A DNA stretch of 64,000 bases from Bacteroidales bacterium (GTDB lineage Bacteria; Bacteroidota; Bacteroidia; Bacteroidales; FEN-979): assembly GCA_030681475.1 (NCBI GenBank), contig JAUXWT010000100.1, forward strand, positions 37,991 to 101,990, written 5' to 3'. Every line of letters begins with the position of its first letter. Position 1 is the stretch's first letter. The position numbers and the translations under genes are program-made. This document shows, piece by piece, positions 42,922-53,090 of the stretch. The notes under the pieces are model-generated. The model ran no database searches. It was not told the origin of the DNA and saw nothing but the letters and a program-made list of their open reading frames with translations.

Positions 42922-45281
42922 AAAACAACGATTTCATCAGTGAACATCCAGCAGCGCTCTCCTGCACCGGTGTGCCATGGCGGGCATTTTCCAAGGTTTT
43001 TAGCTTTTACCCTGATGTACCTTGCCTTTGAATTTGCCATGAACTGAAAATTGAATGGTTGAATGAACGCCTGTTCCTCCTTTGGTGAGATTTTACTGGA
43101 AACTTCATTGAAGGAATGATATTTTTTACCATCCGATGATAAGGCGTATTCAACTACAACAGGCAGGAAGATCCAGCTTCGCTGATTCTGGAGAAAATTC
43201 ATCTGAATTGAATTGACCGGTATCTCCCGGCCCAGATCTATGATCAGGTCGAGATCGTTCCCAAGAAACCCCTGCCATTGACCGTTGCGGTGGTTTATTG
43301 ATCCGCGCAACCCATCGTTAAGTGTTGCAATGCCTTGTCCGGCATAACGTTCGGAAAAATTCGTTATATACTTTACCGGCTTGCCTATGGCATGATGAAA
43401 AATGAGCGGCATCTCTGTGATCTTCTCTTGTAACTGCCCGTCAACAAAAACCCCTGCTTTGATAATCCCGTTGGTTTTTATTTCAAACGGTCCGGAATAG
43501 GCAGGGGAGGATGGTGTTACATCGTTTCCGTCGATGGTGTATCGGATGGGTACACCAAGCTGTTCAGATCCAAGGATCACGCGGACAGCATTTGACTTTT
43601 TGTCAAATTCCGTATGCACATCTACTTTGAAGGATCCTTTGCTGTAATTGACCTGCATGGCATTCAGCCGTTTGAATTGGCTGGTCATACGATACTGGAA
43701 ATCGCTCCAGTTTCTTAACTTCTTTGGCGACCACACCACCTCCGACAGCGCAATCATGCGGGGGACAGCCATGTATTCAGCATGGGCAGGGGTGGGGATA
43801 TATTCCGTCCACACATTCCCTTGCGCTCCCAGAATATGTTTTGCCTGTTCGCCGGACAACGCTGCAGGCGTAGGTTCATATTCATATACCTTTTTCAGTG
43901 TTGTAAATCCGCCGATGGCTTTTAGTTCTGAAGCCGGATCAGCCTGGTAATAGTCAAAATAGCAGTGAGAAACCGGGGTCATGATGGCATCGTGTCCCTG
44001 CTTTGCTGCAGCGATACCCCCTTCAACACCACGCCACGACATTACTGTTGCCTCCGGAGCAAGGCCGCCTTCGAGGATCTCGTCCCATCCGATCAACCGT
44101 CGGTTTTTTGATGCAATAAATTTTCCGATCCGCCTGATAAAATAACTTTGCAGCTCTTTTTCGTCCTTCAAGCCATCTGTTTTGATCCGTTCCTGACATC
44201 TCTGACAATTTTTCCAGTTGGTTTTGTCCGCCTCATCTCCTCCAATATGGATGTATTTCGAAGGAAATAGTTCCATGACCTCTGAAAGTACATCTTCCAG
44301 AAAAGTAAAGACCGAATCGTTGCCGGCACAAAGAATATCGACGTTGGGCCAGTAACTGCCCGGGGGAACTGTAAACGGCCCGCCGGTGCATGAAAATTGC
44401 GGATAGGAGGCAAGTACTTCAAGGGAATGTGCCGGCATCTCGATCTCAGGAATAATAGTAATATACCGGTCTGCAGCATATTGTACGATTTCACTGATAT
44501 CATCCTGAGTATAAAAACCACCGATGGTTGCCTTTTCACCCGCTTGCTGAGGAGGACGTTCATTCCAGGGCTTGTCCTCACGGTCAACATGCCATGCTCC
44601 AATCTGTGTCAGTTTCGGGTACTTTTTTATTTGGATCCTCCATCCATTGTCATCTGTAAGGTGCCAGTGAAAAGTGTTCATCTTGTACATGGCGATCAGG
44701 TCTATGTAGCGTTTGATGAATTCCTTGGAAAAAAAATTGCGTGAAACGTCCAGATGCATTCCCCGATATGGGTATCTTGGGTAATCTTTGATGCTGACCG
44801 ATTTCAGGTGCAACTTCTGTATCGTCGCTGAAAGATCCTTTCCATAGAATTCTGGCGGGAACAGTTGAAACAGCGTTTGCATCCCATAAAAAAGGCCGGC
44901 GGCGGTTTTTGCGGTAAGATGAACCTGTTTTGGACTTATCCTCAGGTCATAACCCTCCTCGGGTACCGATGTTCGGTTCAACCCTAAACCAAATACAATC
45001 GCCGGCAGGTTTTTATTTTCTTTGGTCAACGCTTTAACCTCAAGCTGCGGACCTCCCGATTGACTGATCCTGTCGGCAAAATACCGGGCTATCTTCATCA
45101 CTGCTTCATGATCACCCTTCACGAGTACCGGGGTAGTTCTGTTGATTACGAACTCACCCTTGCCGGTTTTCATCATCACCGGTTTGGGGACAACTGCGGC
45201 CGATGTTGAATCGATAATATTATTTGCCTGAACAGTACAAGTGATCAGAAACAGGGACAAAAAAAACGGAACTTGACGCAT
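42918..45281 (-). CDS. beta-N-acetylhexosaminidase, GH20
   Basis: This 787-residue enzyme removes terminal N-acetylglucosamine or N-acetylgalactosamine. A signal peptide (MRQVPFFLSLFLITCTVQA) sends it across the inner membrane. The GH20b N-domain (about 30-155) is followed by a TIM barrel with FHWHLTDDNGWRIQIKKYP and the catalytic pair Asp349-Glu350 in HIGGDEADK; VMSWRGVEGG is the C-barrel motif. The tail (about 550-787) has a chitobiase C-terminal domain and an F5/8 type C-like sandwich with NRNGQWQGFLGNDLDLIIDLG. No T9SS sorting domain is present. It overlaps the convergent T9SS gene by 4 bp. Likely role: glycan breakdown. Confidence 0.94.
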   Translation of the reverse strand: MRQVPFFLSLFLITCTVQANNIIDSTSAAVVPKPVMMKTGKGEFVINRTTPVLVKGDHEAVMKIARYFADRISQSGGPQLEVKALTKENKNLPAIVFGLGLNRTSVPEEGYDLRISPKQVHLTAKTAAGLFYGMQTLFQLFPPEFYGKDLSATIQKLHLKSVSIKDYPRYPYRGMHLDVSRNFFSKEFIKRYIDLIAMYKMNTFHWHLTDDNGWRIQIKKYPKLTQIGAWHVDREDKPWNERPPQQAGEKATIGGFYTQDDISEIVQYAADRYITIIPEIEMPAHSLEVLASYPQFSCTGGPFTVPPGSYWPNVDILCAGNDSVFTFLEDVLSEVMELFPSKYIHIGGDEADKTNWKNCQRCQERIKTDGLKDEKELQSYFIRRIGKFIASKNRRLIGWDEILEGGLAPEATVMSWRGVEGGIAAAKQGHDAIMTPVSHCYFDYYQADPASELKAIGGFTTLKKVYEYEPTPAALSGEQAKHILGAQGNVWTEYIPTPAHAEYMAVPRMIALSEVVWSPKKLRNWSDFQYRMTSQFKRLNAMQVNYSKGSFKVDVHTEFDKKSNAVRVILGSEQLGVPIRYTIDGNDVTPSSPAYSGPFEIKTNGIIKAGVFVDGQLQEKITEMPLIFHHAIGKPVKYITNFSERYAGQGIATLNDGLRGSINHRNGQWQGFLGNDLDLIIDLGREIPVNSIQMNFLQNQRSWIFLPVVVEYALSSDGKKYHSFNEVSSKISPKEEQAFIQPFNFQFMANSKARYIRVKAKNLGKCPPWHTGAGERCWMFTDEIVVF

Positions 45282-45426
45282 AAGCAGGATATTGAATGTG
45301 ATTTTAGCAAAATGATTGAATTTATCAACACCACCAATTTCGATTCGGAGGACACGGAGCTAATCGGGATCAAAAATACAAAGAAATTTTTCGGTATTTT
45401 CGCTGCAAATAAACCGGACATACGTT

Positions 45427-46716
45427 ATGACAAATTCTTCTTCTTCAAAAAGTTTTTCTTCCTTTCCCAAAAACTTCTGGACAGCCGTTTCGATGGAGTT
45501 TTTCGAGCGCGGATCCTATTACGGGGTAATGTCGGTTTTGTCGGTATATCTTGTGTTGTCGAAAAATGACGGAGGTCTGGGCTTTTCTAAAGAGAGCGTG
45601 GGTGTGATTAAAAGCACCATTACACCATTGCTCTATTTTCTTCCAATTTTATCAGGCGCCATCGGTGACCGCTTCGGATACCGTAAGGTGCTATTCTTCG
45701 CTTTCTTTACCATGAGCCTTGGATACTTATTTGCCGGGTTTTCAACTACATATGTTACTGTGTTTGGCAGCCTGATCCTGATGGCATTGGGCGCTGGTTT
45801 TTTTAAGCCCATGATCTCGGGAACCATTGCACGTGTGACTGATGATTCAAATTCATCGCTGGGGTTCGGAATATTTTACTGGTCTATTAATCTGGGCGCT
45901 TTTCTGTTTCCATTGATTCTCGTACCTTATCTGAAATCAATATCCTACAATTACATTTTCTTTATGGCAGCGATCGGCACAGGCTGGTTGTTGTTGTTGA
46001 ATTATTTCGTTTTTGAGGAGCCTACGGGATCCCGGGTTGCAAAACCACTCAGCCAGGTCTTTAAAGAGATGCTCACCATTTTGCGTGATTATCGTTTTAT
46101 CCTGATGCTCGTGATCTATTCGGGATTCTGGATCATGTATTTTCAGGTTTATGATTCAGTGCTGTGGTATTTAAGCGAGCGGGTGGACATGACGGGTTTC
46201 AACAATTTCATCAATGGTATTCTCTCTTTGTTTATCGACCGACCCAACTGGAAATTCGATGCTGAACATGTCACTGTGATGAATGCGGGAGCCATCATTT
46301 TACTTCAACTCCTGGTATCCAGTCTGGTACGCAAAACAAAAGCGCTCCCCACCATGATTTTTGGCATTTTACTTGGCTCGATCGGCATGGGAATGCTGGC
46401 CATCTCTCCCAGTGGGTGGATCTTTCTGGCCTCCATGTTTATTTTCACCATCGGGGAAATGATCGCCCATCCAAAATTCATTGCCTATGTGGGTTTGATC
46501 GCCCCGCAGGATAAGAAAGCGCTGTATCAAGGCTGGTCGTTCATGTACGGCGTGATCGGCAGCGGGGTTGGTGGCATTCTTGGCGCTGCACTTTATGTCA
46601 GGTTCGTAGAAAAGATGAACCAGCCTTCCTTATTATGGTTAACCTTCAGCATGATCGGGGTTGTCACGATCATCGGGCTATTGTTGTTTAACCGGTTCCT
46701 GGTTCCAAAAAAGTAA
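45427..46716 (+). CDS. POT/PTR-family transporter
   Basis: This 429-residue membrane protein has about 11-12 hydrophobic helices. The POT motif is EFFERGSYYG (residues 24-33), with E-x-x-E-R and a Tyr pair as in proton-coupled oligopeptide transporters; GDRFGYRK is the MFS A-motif loop. An insertion (about 240-285, VDMTGFNNFINGILSLFIDRP) lies between helices. The likely substrates are di- and tripeptides with proton symport, but nitrate and other POT substrates exist. It is divergent from the GH20 gene, with 145 bp between. Confidence 0.85.
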   Translation: MTNSSSSKSFSSFPKNFWTAVSMEFFERGSYYGVMSVLSVYLVLSKNDGGLGFSKESVGVIKSTITPLLYFLPILSGAIGDRFGYRKVLFFAFFTMSLGYLFAGFSTTYVTVFGSLILMALGAGFFKPMISGTIARVTDDSNSSLGFGIFYWSINLGAFLFPLILVPYLKSISYNYIFFMAAIGTGWLLLLNYFVFEEPTGSRVAKPLSQVFKEMLTILRDYRFILMLVIYSGFWIMYFQVYDSVLWYLSERVDMTGFNNFINGILSLFIDRPNWKFDAEHVTVMNAGAIILLQLLVSSLVRKTKALPTMIFGILLGSIGMGMLAISPSGWIFLASMFIFTIGEMIAHPKFIAYVGLIAPQDKKALYQGWSFMYGVIGSGVGGILGAALYVRFVEKMNQPSLLWLTFSMIGVVTIIGLLLFNRFLVPKK

Positions 46717-47256
46717 TTTACCCGTTACCTATTTGTCTGAATATCCCTGTTTTTCTAATTCCGGGAAAAATAAATGTACGCCATAAATCTTATGGTACAT
46801 TTTGATATATAGTTTAATACAGATTGTCCTGAGTTTTTTATACCGTTTATCCAGAAGATTTTTCTACGGGTTTACCCAATTGACAATCAATTATATCCGA
46901 TGTAATTTTGTGCAGAATAAAATATTTATTTCAATGGATTTTTTAATAATGAAGATCCTGATGAACCATATGCAAGGCAAAATGAACCGGAAACATAACA
47001 TTATATCTGTTTTTTCAAAGATTATTAATACAAGAAATTCAGATCTTTCTCCTTGTTTTTTTCCTTCAAAGTGAAACCCTAAACAGGTTTGTTCGTAGAA
47101 CCTACCGATTTAGAGGTAATTATAAAAATGCATCAACCAGAAGGCCGGAATGATTTCAGTTGGAAGCAAGATTTTTTAAATTGATGACACCTAAAAAAAA
47201 ATGATAATAATAATATATGAAGTGATATATAAATTAACCTCTCAAAATAAATCGAT
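46717..47256. other. long gap with one imperfect hairpin
   Basis: No supported gene lies here; a 90-codon plus-strand frame (46802-47074) has a TTG-like start and a composition unlike the neighbours. At 46773-46801 AATGTA-CG-CCATAA and TTATGG-TACATT form a 12-bp stem with a 2-nt bulge, a candidate terminator for the transporter gene. The rest is A/T-rich. Confidence 0.55.
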
Positions 47257-50200
47257 ATGAAAAAGAAATTATTAATGACCGGTTTGACATTTTTGTTTAT
47301 GTTTTTCTCTCACTGGCTTTATGCACAGGTGGGAATTAACACTGATGGCAGTCAGCCTGATCCGTCGGCCATGCTCGATGTTAAATCGGCAGTTAAGGGC
47401 TTTTTACCACCCCGTGTTGCGTTGACATCGCTTCATACAACTGCTCCGGTCGCATCACCGGTCGCTGTTGGTTTGCTGGTGTATAATACTGCAACAAACG
47501 GTGATGCGCCCGCTAACGTGGTTCCTGGTTATTATTACTGGAATGGTGGCAGATGGGTTGCCGTTACACCTCCTTCAGGCGTTAATCCAGGAGAAATGCT
47601 CTTTTGGAATGGATCTGCGTGGGTGACGATACCCGGAGGAACACATGGTCAAAAACTATCTTTTTGTGATGGTGTGCCGGTTTGGGGAGGTTGTTTTGCC
47701 TTAGTGACCACCGTACCTGTTGCAAACATCACGCAAAGTGGCGCTGATTGCGGAGGAGATGTTCCCTCAGACGGAGGGTCGCCTGTTATTGAACGCGGTG
47801 TGTGCTGGAGTACATCTCCAAATCCAACGACGGAGGATGACAAAATTTCGGATGGAACCGGGCCAGGCGCTTTTGTCGTCCATATTGAAGGGCTCGATCC
47901 AAGTTCAACCTATTATGTCAGGGCTTATGCAACCAATGATGCCGGAACCAGTTACGGGAATGAAGAGGCATTTTCAACAGGCGCGTATTACGGAGCCCCG
48001 GTCACAAGGATCCCGCTTCTTTCAACATGCCCCAATTCATCCACCAATATTCCGATAACTGTTACAGACTTTATCAATATTGGCGCCATTTCGTTAACTC
48101 TCCAATATAATTCATCCGCGCTTACCTATGTCGGCTCTTCAAATTCATCCGGCTATCCGGGGTTATCATTTAATGGCACTGTGCCGGGAGAGGTTACCAT
48201 AACAGGTTTCGCAACCCAGGGTGTCACTTATCCGGATTATACGGTACTATTCACCTTGGAGTTTGCCTATGTAAGCGGTATGACTGAGTTGAACTGGTAT
48301 GATGATGGAACATCATGTCAATATCGCGATGGTGGTCAGGAGGTGTTGAATGATCAACCGACTGCCTCATATTATATTAATGGCTATGTTAGTGAGCGCA
48401 GTGAAGTGGGGATCCCCATTTTTGCAGATGGAGCTATTTCAGCCCGTTGTCAGGGAATGGCAACTTATGCATACACTGCGACCGCGGCCAATTCAACCGG
48501 AATGCTTTACAGCCTTGATGCCATCAGCACAGCAGCGGGAAACAGCATCGATACAAACACCGGGGAGGTGAACTATACGGCAAGCTGGACGGGTACTTCT
48601 GTGATTACAGCAAGTGCTGACGGGTGTAACGGACCTAAATATTCAGAACATACGGTAACCATTCATCCTCTGCTACCTGTCAGTATTTTGGTAACTGAAT
48701 CGGCCAATCCGGTTTGCACCGGCACCCAGGTTACCTTCAACACCACTCCGGTTAATGGCGGAACTGCACCATTATATCAATGGAGCGTTTGTGGAACGAA
48801 TGTTCCGGGCGCTACCAATGCCTCATTTGCCTATGTTCCGGCAGACGATGATGCCATCAAATGTATGATGACCTCAGATGTAACATGCCCGGGCGGAAAC
48901 CCGGTTACTTCGAATCTTGTTATTATGGAAGTCAACCCACCGGTCACCGTTGGCGTATCGATTGCAGAATCGGTTAATCCGGTTTGCCCTGGAACCAACG
49001 TTATGTTCACAGCAACCCCGGTAAACGGAGGGACCTCACCACAATATCAGTGGAAATTGAATGGGACTGATATCCCGGGCGCCACCAGCGCCTCATATTC
49101 CTATATCCCGGTCAATGGCGATTATCTCAATTGTGTACTGACCTCCAATGCAAACTGTTCAAGTGGAAATCCGGCAACATCCAACAACGTGACTATGACA
49201 GTTAACTCACAGGTTCCTGTAAGTGTATCGATTGTGGCATCCGATAATCCTGTTTGTTACGGTACTTTGGTAACTTATACTGCAACACCGGTCAATGGTG
49301 GTACAAATCCAACTTATCAATGGTTGATGAACAATATTAGCATTCCGGGCGCTACCAATGCAACCTATCAGGTGATCCCGGTCAATGGCGATCAGCTCAA
49401 GTGTGTTCTTACCTCTACTGCCGCTTGCCCGACCGGAAATCCGGCAACATCAAATATCATATCGATGGGTGTAACTCCCTTACTTGCTGTTGGCTCGATA
49501 GGCTCCGATCAATCAATCGGGGAGAATACGACCCCTGCTGAACTGATTGGTGTTCCGCCATTGAACGGTACATCACCGGTATACCAGATGCAACATTCTA
49601 CCGACAACATTTCCTTCTCTGATATAAACGGAGCAACCACGCTGAATTACCAGCCGGGTTCACTCGCTGTGACCACCTACTACCGGCAGGTACAAAATGC
49701 CTCGGGTGTTTGTGGCGGACCGTTGATGACCAATGTGGTTACTATCACGGTCAACCCATACGTAGAAGCCGATGTCACCATTGATGCCAACCCGACGGAA
49801 GCAATGTGTGCCGGTACCGATATTGCCTTTACCGCAATCCCGGTGAACGGAGGAACAACCCCTGCATACCAGTGGAAAGTCAATGGAAACAATACGGGCA
49901 TCGACAGTCCTTCATTTATCTATGCACCGCAAAACGGTGATGAAGTAAAGTGTGTGATGACCTCGAGCCTGGTCTATGTTACAAATAACCCGGCAAACTC
50001 GAACATCATTCCGATGTCGGTGATCCCTGTTCCTGATCCGGCAAGTGTAAGTATTGCCGCACTTCCTGCCGGACCTGTATGTGCAGGTACACAGGTTGTT
50101 TATACTGCGACTCCGGTAAACGGAGGTGCATCGCCCACTTATCAATGGAAAGTGAATGGTGTCAATGCAGGGACAAACAGTTCAGAATACACCTACGTAC

Positions 50201-51723
50201 CGGTTAACGGAGATGTGGTGGTTTGTCATCTTACATCAAATGAGGCTTGTGCATCAGAAATTCCGGCTGTTTCAAATGAAAAAACCATGACGGTAAATCC
50301 TGTTTTACCGGTGAGCATTTCTGTTTCACCATCGGATAATCCCGTTTGTGCCGGCACGGGTGTGACATACACATCGTCCGTCACCAATGGAGGCACGACC
50401 CCGTCATATCAATGGAAGGTCAACGGAATTGCGGTATCAGGTGCAACGGATGCAACTTACTTATACGTACCTGCTGATAACGATGCAGTCACTTGTATAC
50501 TAACATCCTGTGAAACCTGCACGACCAACAATCCTGCAACATCCAATTCAATAAATATGATTGTGGATCCGATTTTACCGGTAACCATTACCATATACCC
50601 ATCTGCCAATCCGTCGTGTGCCGGGGCTTCAGTCTTATTCAGTTCTAACATCGATAATGGTGGTTCACCACCCGCTTACCAATGGAAATTGAACGGATCA
50701 CCTATCGGTGGGGCAACCAATTCCACATACTCATACGTTCCGGCCGATGGTCATGCGATCTCCTGTGTGCTGACATCCAATGCGACTTGTTCAACAGGGA
50801 GTCCGGCAACTTCAAACGTGGAGAACATGACCGTTAACCCGGTTGTGCCGGTCAGTGTTTCCATAACCGCCAGTGTTTATGCAGTAATGCCTGGCACTCA
50901 GGTAACCTATACGGCAAATCCCGTAAACGGAGGAACATCGCCAAGCTACCAATGGAAAGTAAATGGCGCTTCTGTCGGAACCAACAGCGACACATATGCT
51001 TACAACCCAAACAATGGGGATAAAGTAACTTGTGTAATGACCTCTGGCCATTCCTCAAATTGCTTATCAAACAATCCCGCCACCTCAAACAAACTCACTA
51101 TGATTGTTTATACCACAGGGACGCCTTGCAACGGGCTTCCGACGGTATCCTATGGTGGTTTGACCTATAATACCGTTCAAATTGGAACACAATGCTGGAT
51201 GAGGGAGAATCTTAACATCGGGACCCGGATAAGCAACACCGTTGTGCAGACCAACAACGCTGTCATTGAAAAGTATTGCTACAACGACTCCACGTTGAAT
51301 TGTGATGTTTACGGAGGTTTATACCAGTGGAATGAGTTGATGCAGTACGTAACCACCCAGGGCGCGCAGGGGATATGTCCATCCGGATGGCATGTACCTA
51401 CGGAGGACGAATTTATTACCCTGGCAACTTATGTTGGCGGCGCACCTGTAGCGGGAGGAAAACTGAAAGAGGCGGGAACGTTACACTTCAGGCCACCCAA
51501 TACCAGCGCCACCAATGAATTTGGATTTACCGCACTGCCTTCGGGATACAGCTACAACAACAGCATATTCAGCAATATCTACCAGACAGGATATTTCTAT
51601 ACTTCAACGGATTCTCAGCCATCGGGCGTAGTTTTCCGCAGTGTTTCATTGTCGGTTGCATCGCTGGGCACCTACTTCAATTATAAAACAACCGGAAACC
51701 CGGTGCGGTGTCTGAAAAATTAA
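47257..51723 (+). CDS. large secreted Ig-repeat protein with cohesin-like and FISUMP domains
   Basis: This is a 1488-residue secreted protein. The signal peptide MKKKLLMTGLTFLFMFFSHW is followed by a VGINTDGSQPDPSAMLDVKS start seen in Bacteroidota surface proteins. A FN3-like domain lies at about 148-245 (ALVTTVPVANITQSGADCGG) and a cohesin-like sandwich at about 250-375 (IGAISLTLQYNSSALTYVG, then FTLEFAYVSG). From about 475, nine units of ~90 residues follow, with the pattern VSVSI-x6-NPVC-x2-T and NGGT-x-P-x-YQWKVNG; unit 4 is the most degenerate. The C-terminus (about 1290-1488) is a FISUMP domain (CWMRENLNIGTRI, CDVYGGLYQWNE, GICPSGWHVP). No T9SS sorting domain is visible, so the route of surface display is unclear. 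Confidence 0.87.
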   Translation: MKKKLLMTGLTFLFMFFSHWLYAQVGINTDGSQPDPSAMLDVKSAVKGFLPPRVALTSLHTTAPVASPVAVGLLVYNTATNGDAPANVVPGYYYWNGGRWVAVTPPSGVNPGEMLFWNGSAWVTIPGGTHGQKLSFCDGVPVWGGCFALVTTVPVANITQSGADCGGDVPSDGGSPVIERGVCWSTSPNPTTEDDKISDGTGPGAFVVHIEGLDPSSTYYVRAYATNDAGTSYGNEEAFSTGAYYGAPVTRIPLLSTCPNSSTNIPITVTDFINIGAISLTLQYNSSALTYVGSSNSSGYPGLSFNGTVPGEVTITGFATQGVTYPDYTVLFTLEFAYVSGMTELNWYDDGTSCQYRDGGQEVLNDQPTASYYINGYVSERSEVGIPIFADGAISARCQGMATYAYTATAANSTGMLYSLDAISTAAGNSIDTNTGEVNYTASWTGTSVITASADGCNGPKYSEHTVTIHPLLPVSILVTESANPVCTGTQVTFNTTPVNGGTAPLYQWSVCGTNVPGATNASFAYVPADDDAIKCMMTSDVTCPGGNPVTSNLVIMEVNPPVTVGVSIAESVNPVCPGTNVMFTATPVNGGTSPQYQWKLNGTDIPGATSASYSYIPVNGDYLNCVLTSNANCSSGNPATSNNVTMTVNSQVPVSVSIVASDNPVCYGTLVTYTATPVNGGTNPTYQWLMNNISIPGATNATYQVIPVNGDQLKCVLTSTAACPTGNPATSNIISMGVTPLLAVGSIGSDQSIGENTTPAELIGVPPLNGTSPVYQMQHSTDNISFSDINGATTLNYQPGSLAVTTYYRQVQNASGVCGGPLMTNVVTITVNPYVEADVTIDANPTEAMCAGTDIAFTAIPVNGGTTPAYQWKVNGNNTGIDSPSFIYAPQNGDEVKCVMTSSLVYVTNNPANSNIIPMSVIPVPDPASVSIAALPAGPVCAGTQVVYTATPVNGGASPTYQWKVNGVNAGTNSSEYTYVPVNGDVVVCHLTSNEACASEIPAVSNEKTMTVNPVLPVSISVSPSDNPVCAGTGVTYTSSVTNGGTTPSYQWKVNGIAVSGATDATYLYVPADNDAVTCILTSCETCTTNNPATSNSINMIVDPILPVTITIYPSANPSCAGASVLFSSNIDNGGSPPAYQWKLNGSPIGGATNSTYSYVPADGHAISCVLTSNATCSTGSPATSNVENMTVNPVVPVSVSITASVYAVMPGTQVTYTANPVNGGTSPSYQWKVNGASVGTNSDTYAYNPNNGDKVTCVMTSGHSSNCLSNNPATSNKLTMIVYTTGTPCNGLPTVSYGGLTYNTVQIGTQCWMRENLNIGTRISNTVVQTNNAVIEKYCYNDSTLNCDVYGGLYQWNELMQYVTTQGAQGICPSGWHVPTEDEFITLATYVGGAPVAGGKLKEAGTLHFRPPNTSATNEFGFTALPSGYSYNNSIFSNIYQTGYFYTSTDSQPSGVVFRSVSLSVASLGTYFNYKTTGNPVRCLKN
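48682..51117 (+). repeat. nine ~270-bp tandem Ig-like coding repeats
   Basis: The repeat starts at about 48682, 48952, 49219, 49486, 49768, 50038, 50311, 50581 and 50851, a period of 267-282 bp (about 90 codons). Conserved points are the NPVC block, the NGGT-P-YQWK block and the SNATCSTGNPATSN block. DNA identity between units is moderate, so the array is not recent. Confidence 0.85.
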
Positions 51724-51776
51724 ATCGGGATTACTCATAAAGCTCGGATTACTTATCCAAAAATCACCCCATCCCC

Positions 51777-51810
51777 AAGCCCTCGTTCATCACTGAGCGG
51801 GGGCTTTTTA
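51777..51810 (+). terminator. intrinsic terminator after the FISUMP gene
   Basis: AAGCCCTCG (51777-51785) pairs with CGGGGGCTT (51798-51806) with one G-U pair, a 12-nt loop and a TTTTTA tail. It separates the large gene from its small paralogue. Confidence 0.8.
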
Positions 51811-51890
51811 CATTTTGATTAAAAAGTTTTACGGATATAGCTATATTATGTAAATTTGTGGAATAGTAGTAAATTGTAAATTTATCGATC

Positions 51891-52595
51891 ATGAAAACAC
51901 TTTTCTTAATGCTGGCATTTTATGTTGTTTCTGTTTTTCCGGCTTTTCCACAATCAAATGCTGACAAAACAGAACCTCCTCGGTTTGTTTGCGGTGAAAC
52001 TTTCAAGGATTCGCGGGATGAAAAGACATACAATACGGTGCTGATAGGCAGCCAGTGCTGGATGAAAGAGAACCTCAACATCGGCAGCCGGATCAAAGGA
52101 ACCCAGGAGCAGGCAGACAATGGGATCATCGAGAAATACTGCTATGACGACCTGGATGAAAACTGCGATGTTTATGGCGGGATATACCAGTGGAATGAGG
52201 TGATGCAATATAAGACTTCACCGAAGGAACAAGGGGTCTGCCCCACGGGTTGGCATATCCCTGACCAGGAAGAATGGGACACCCTGGTTGCTTTTCTCGG
52301 GGGTGATGTGGCTGCCGGCGGAAAGATGAAAGAGGCCGGAAGTACCCATTATCTTACACCCAACTTCGGGGCGACAAACAAAAGTGGGTTCACGGCCTTA
52401 CCGGGAGGCTACAGCTATGCCACCGGCAGTTACTATTTTGATAAACTTCACGGAGTCGGCTACTTTTGGTCTTCAACAACTGAAAATGAGACCGATGTGT
52501 GGATCCGCACCCTCGGCTCAGCCAATGAAAGAATTGGCCGGTATTTGAATTACAAGACTACCGGGAGTTCGGTGAGATGTCTGTTGAGTGAGTGA
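51891..52595 (+). CDS. small secreted FISUMP-domain protein
   Basis: This 234-residue protein has a signal peptide (MKTLFLMLAFYVVSVFPAFPQ) and one FISUMP domain over most of the rest, with CWMKENLNIGSRIKG, IIEKYCYDDL, CDVYGGIYQWNEVMQY, GVCPTGWHIP and the end YLNYKTTGSSVRC. It is a clear paralogue of the C-terminus of the preceding 1488-residue protein and so a local duplication. The FISUMP (Fibrobacter succinogenes major paralogous) domain has no proven function. A -7 element TAAATTTG is at 51851-51858 with a weak -33. Confidence 0.85.
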   Translation: MKTLFLMLAFYVVSVFPAFPQSNADKTEPPRFVCGETFKDSRDEKTYNTVLIGSQCWMKENLNIGSRIKGTQEQADNGIIEKYCYDDLDENCDVYGGIYQWNEVMQYKTSPKEQGVCPTGWHIPDQEEWDTLVAFLGGDVAAGGKMKEAGSTHYLTPNFGATNKSGFTALPGGYSYATGSYYFDKLHGVGYFWSSTTENETDVWIRTLGSANERIGRYLNYKTTGSSVRCLLSE

Positions 52596-53090
52596 ACGCA
52601 TCCGCTTGTCCGCTTGTCCGCTTGTCCAATTTTCCAATTTTTCTCCGAAAAACACATCCATTTCGTATTTTGACAGATGTTGTTATGGTTTGTTTTCTGT
52701 CAGGATAAAAAAACATATCAATTTGTTAGGCTAACAACATTAATTGTTATATTAGCCCTCAATTTCAACATATGTATGATGGGTTCCTGTGAAGATTTGA
52801 ACTTCAATATCTATTGAGATAGTTTTAATATATTCATTTGAATATAAGTAATTTAACCAATGAGTATTTGAATTTCCCATTGACTTACTTGAATGTTTTT
52901 ATTGGAAATTGTAAATATTCGTGCACACGATTAATGGATGAATGACTTATTATTTCTGATCATGAAACCTTTGTTGGCATAACATTGTATAATCAATAAT
53001 GTCATACCGGCATACATAAGGTCAAATTTTGAATTACCAAAGTAGCACAATTTATAGATATAAAGTTACACGCATTAAATCAAAACTATC
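52596..53090. other. long leader/gap with octamers and alternative hairpins
   Basis: No supported gene. At 52600-52639 octamers atccgctt, gtccgctt, gtccgctt, gtccaatt and ttccaatt are in phase. At 52723-52757 two mutually exclusive hairpins share GGCTAACAA: TTGTTA-GGC-TAACAA, or GGCTAACAA with TTGTTATATTAGCC. The rest to 53090 is A/T-rich without a convincing promoter pair. Confidence 0.55.

Noticed and set aside
46802..47074. 90-codon frame in the gap after the transporter gene
   Set aside because: Non-ATG start, low-complexity A/T-rich composition and no homology features.
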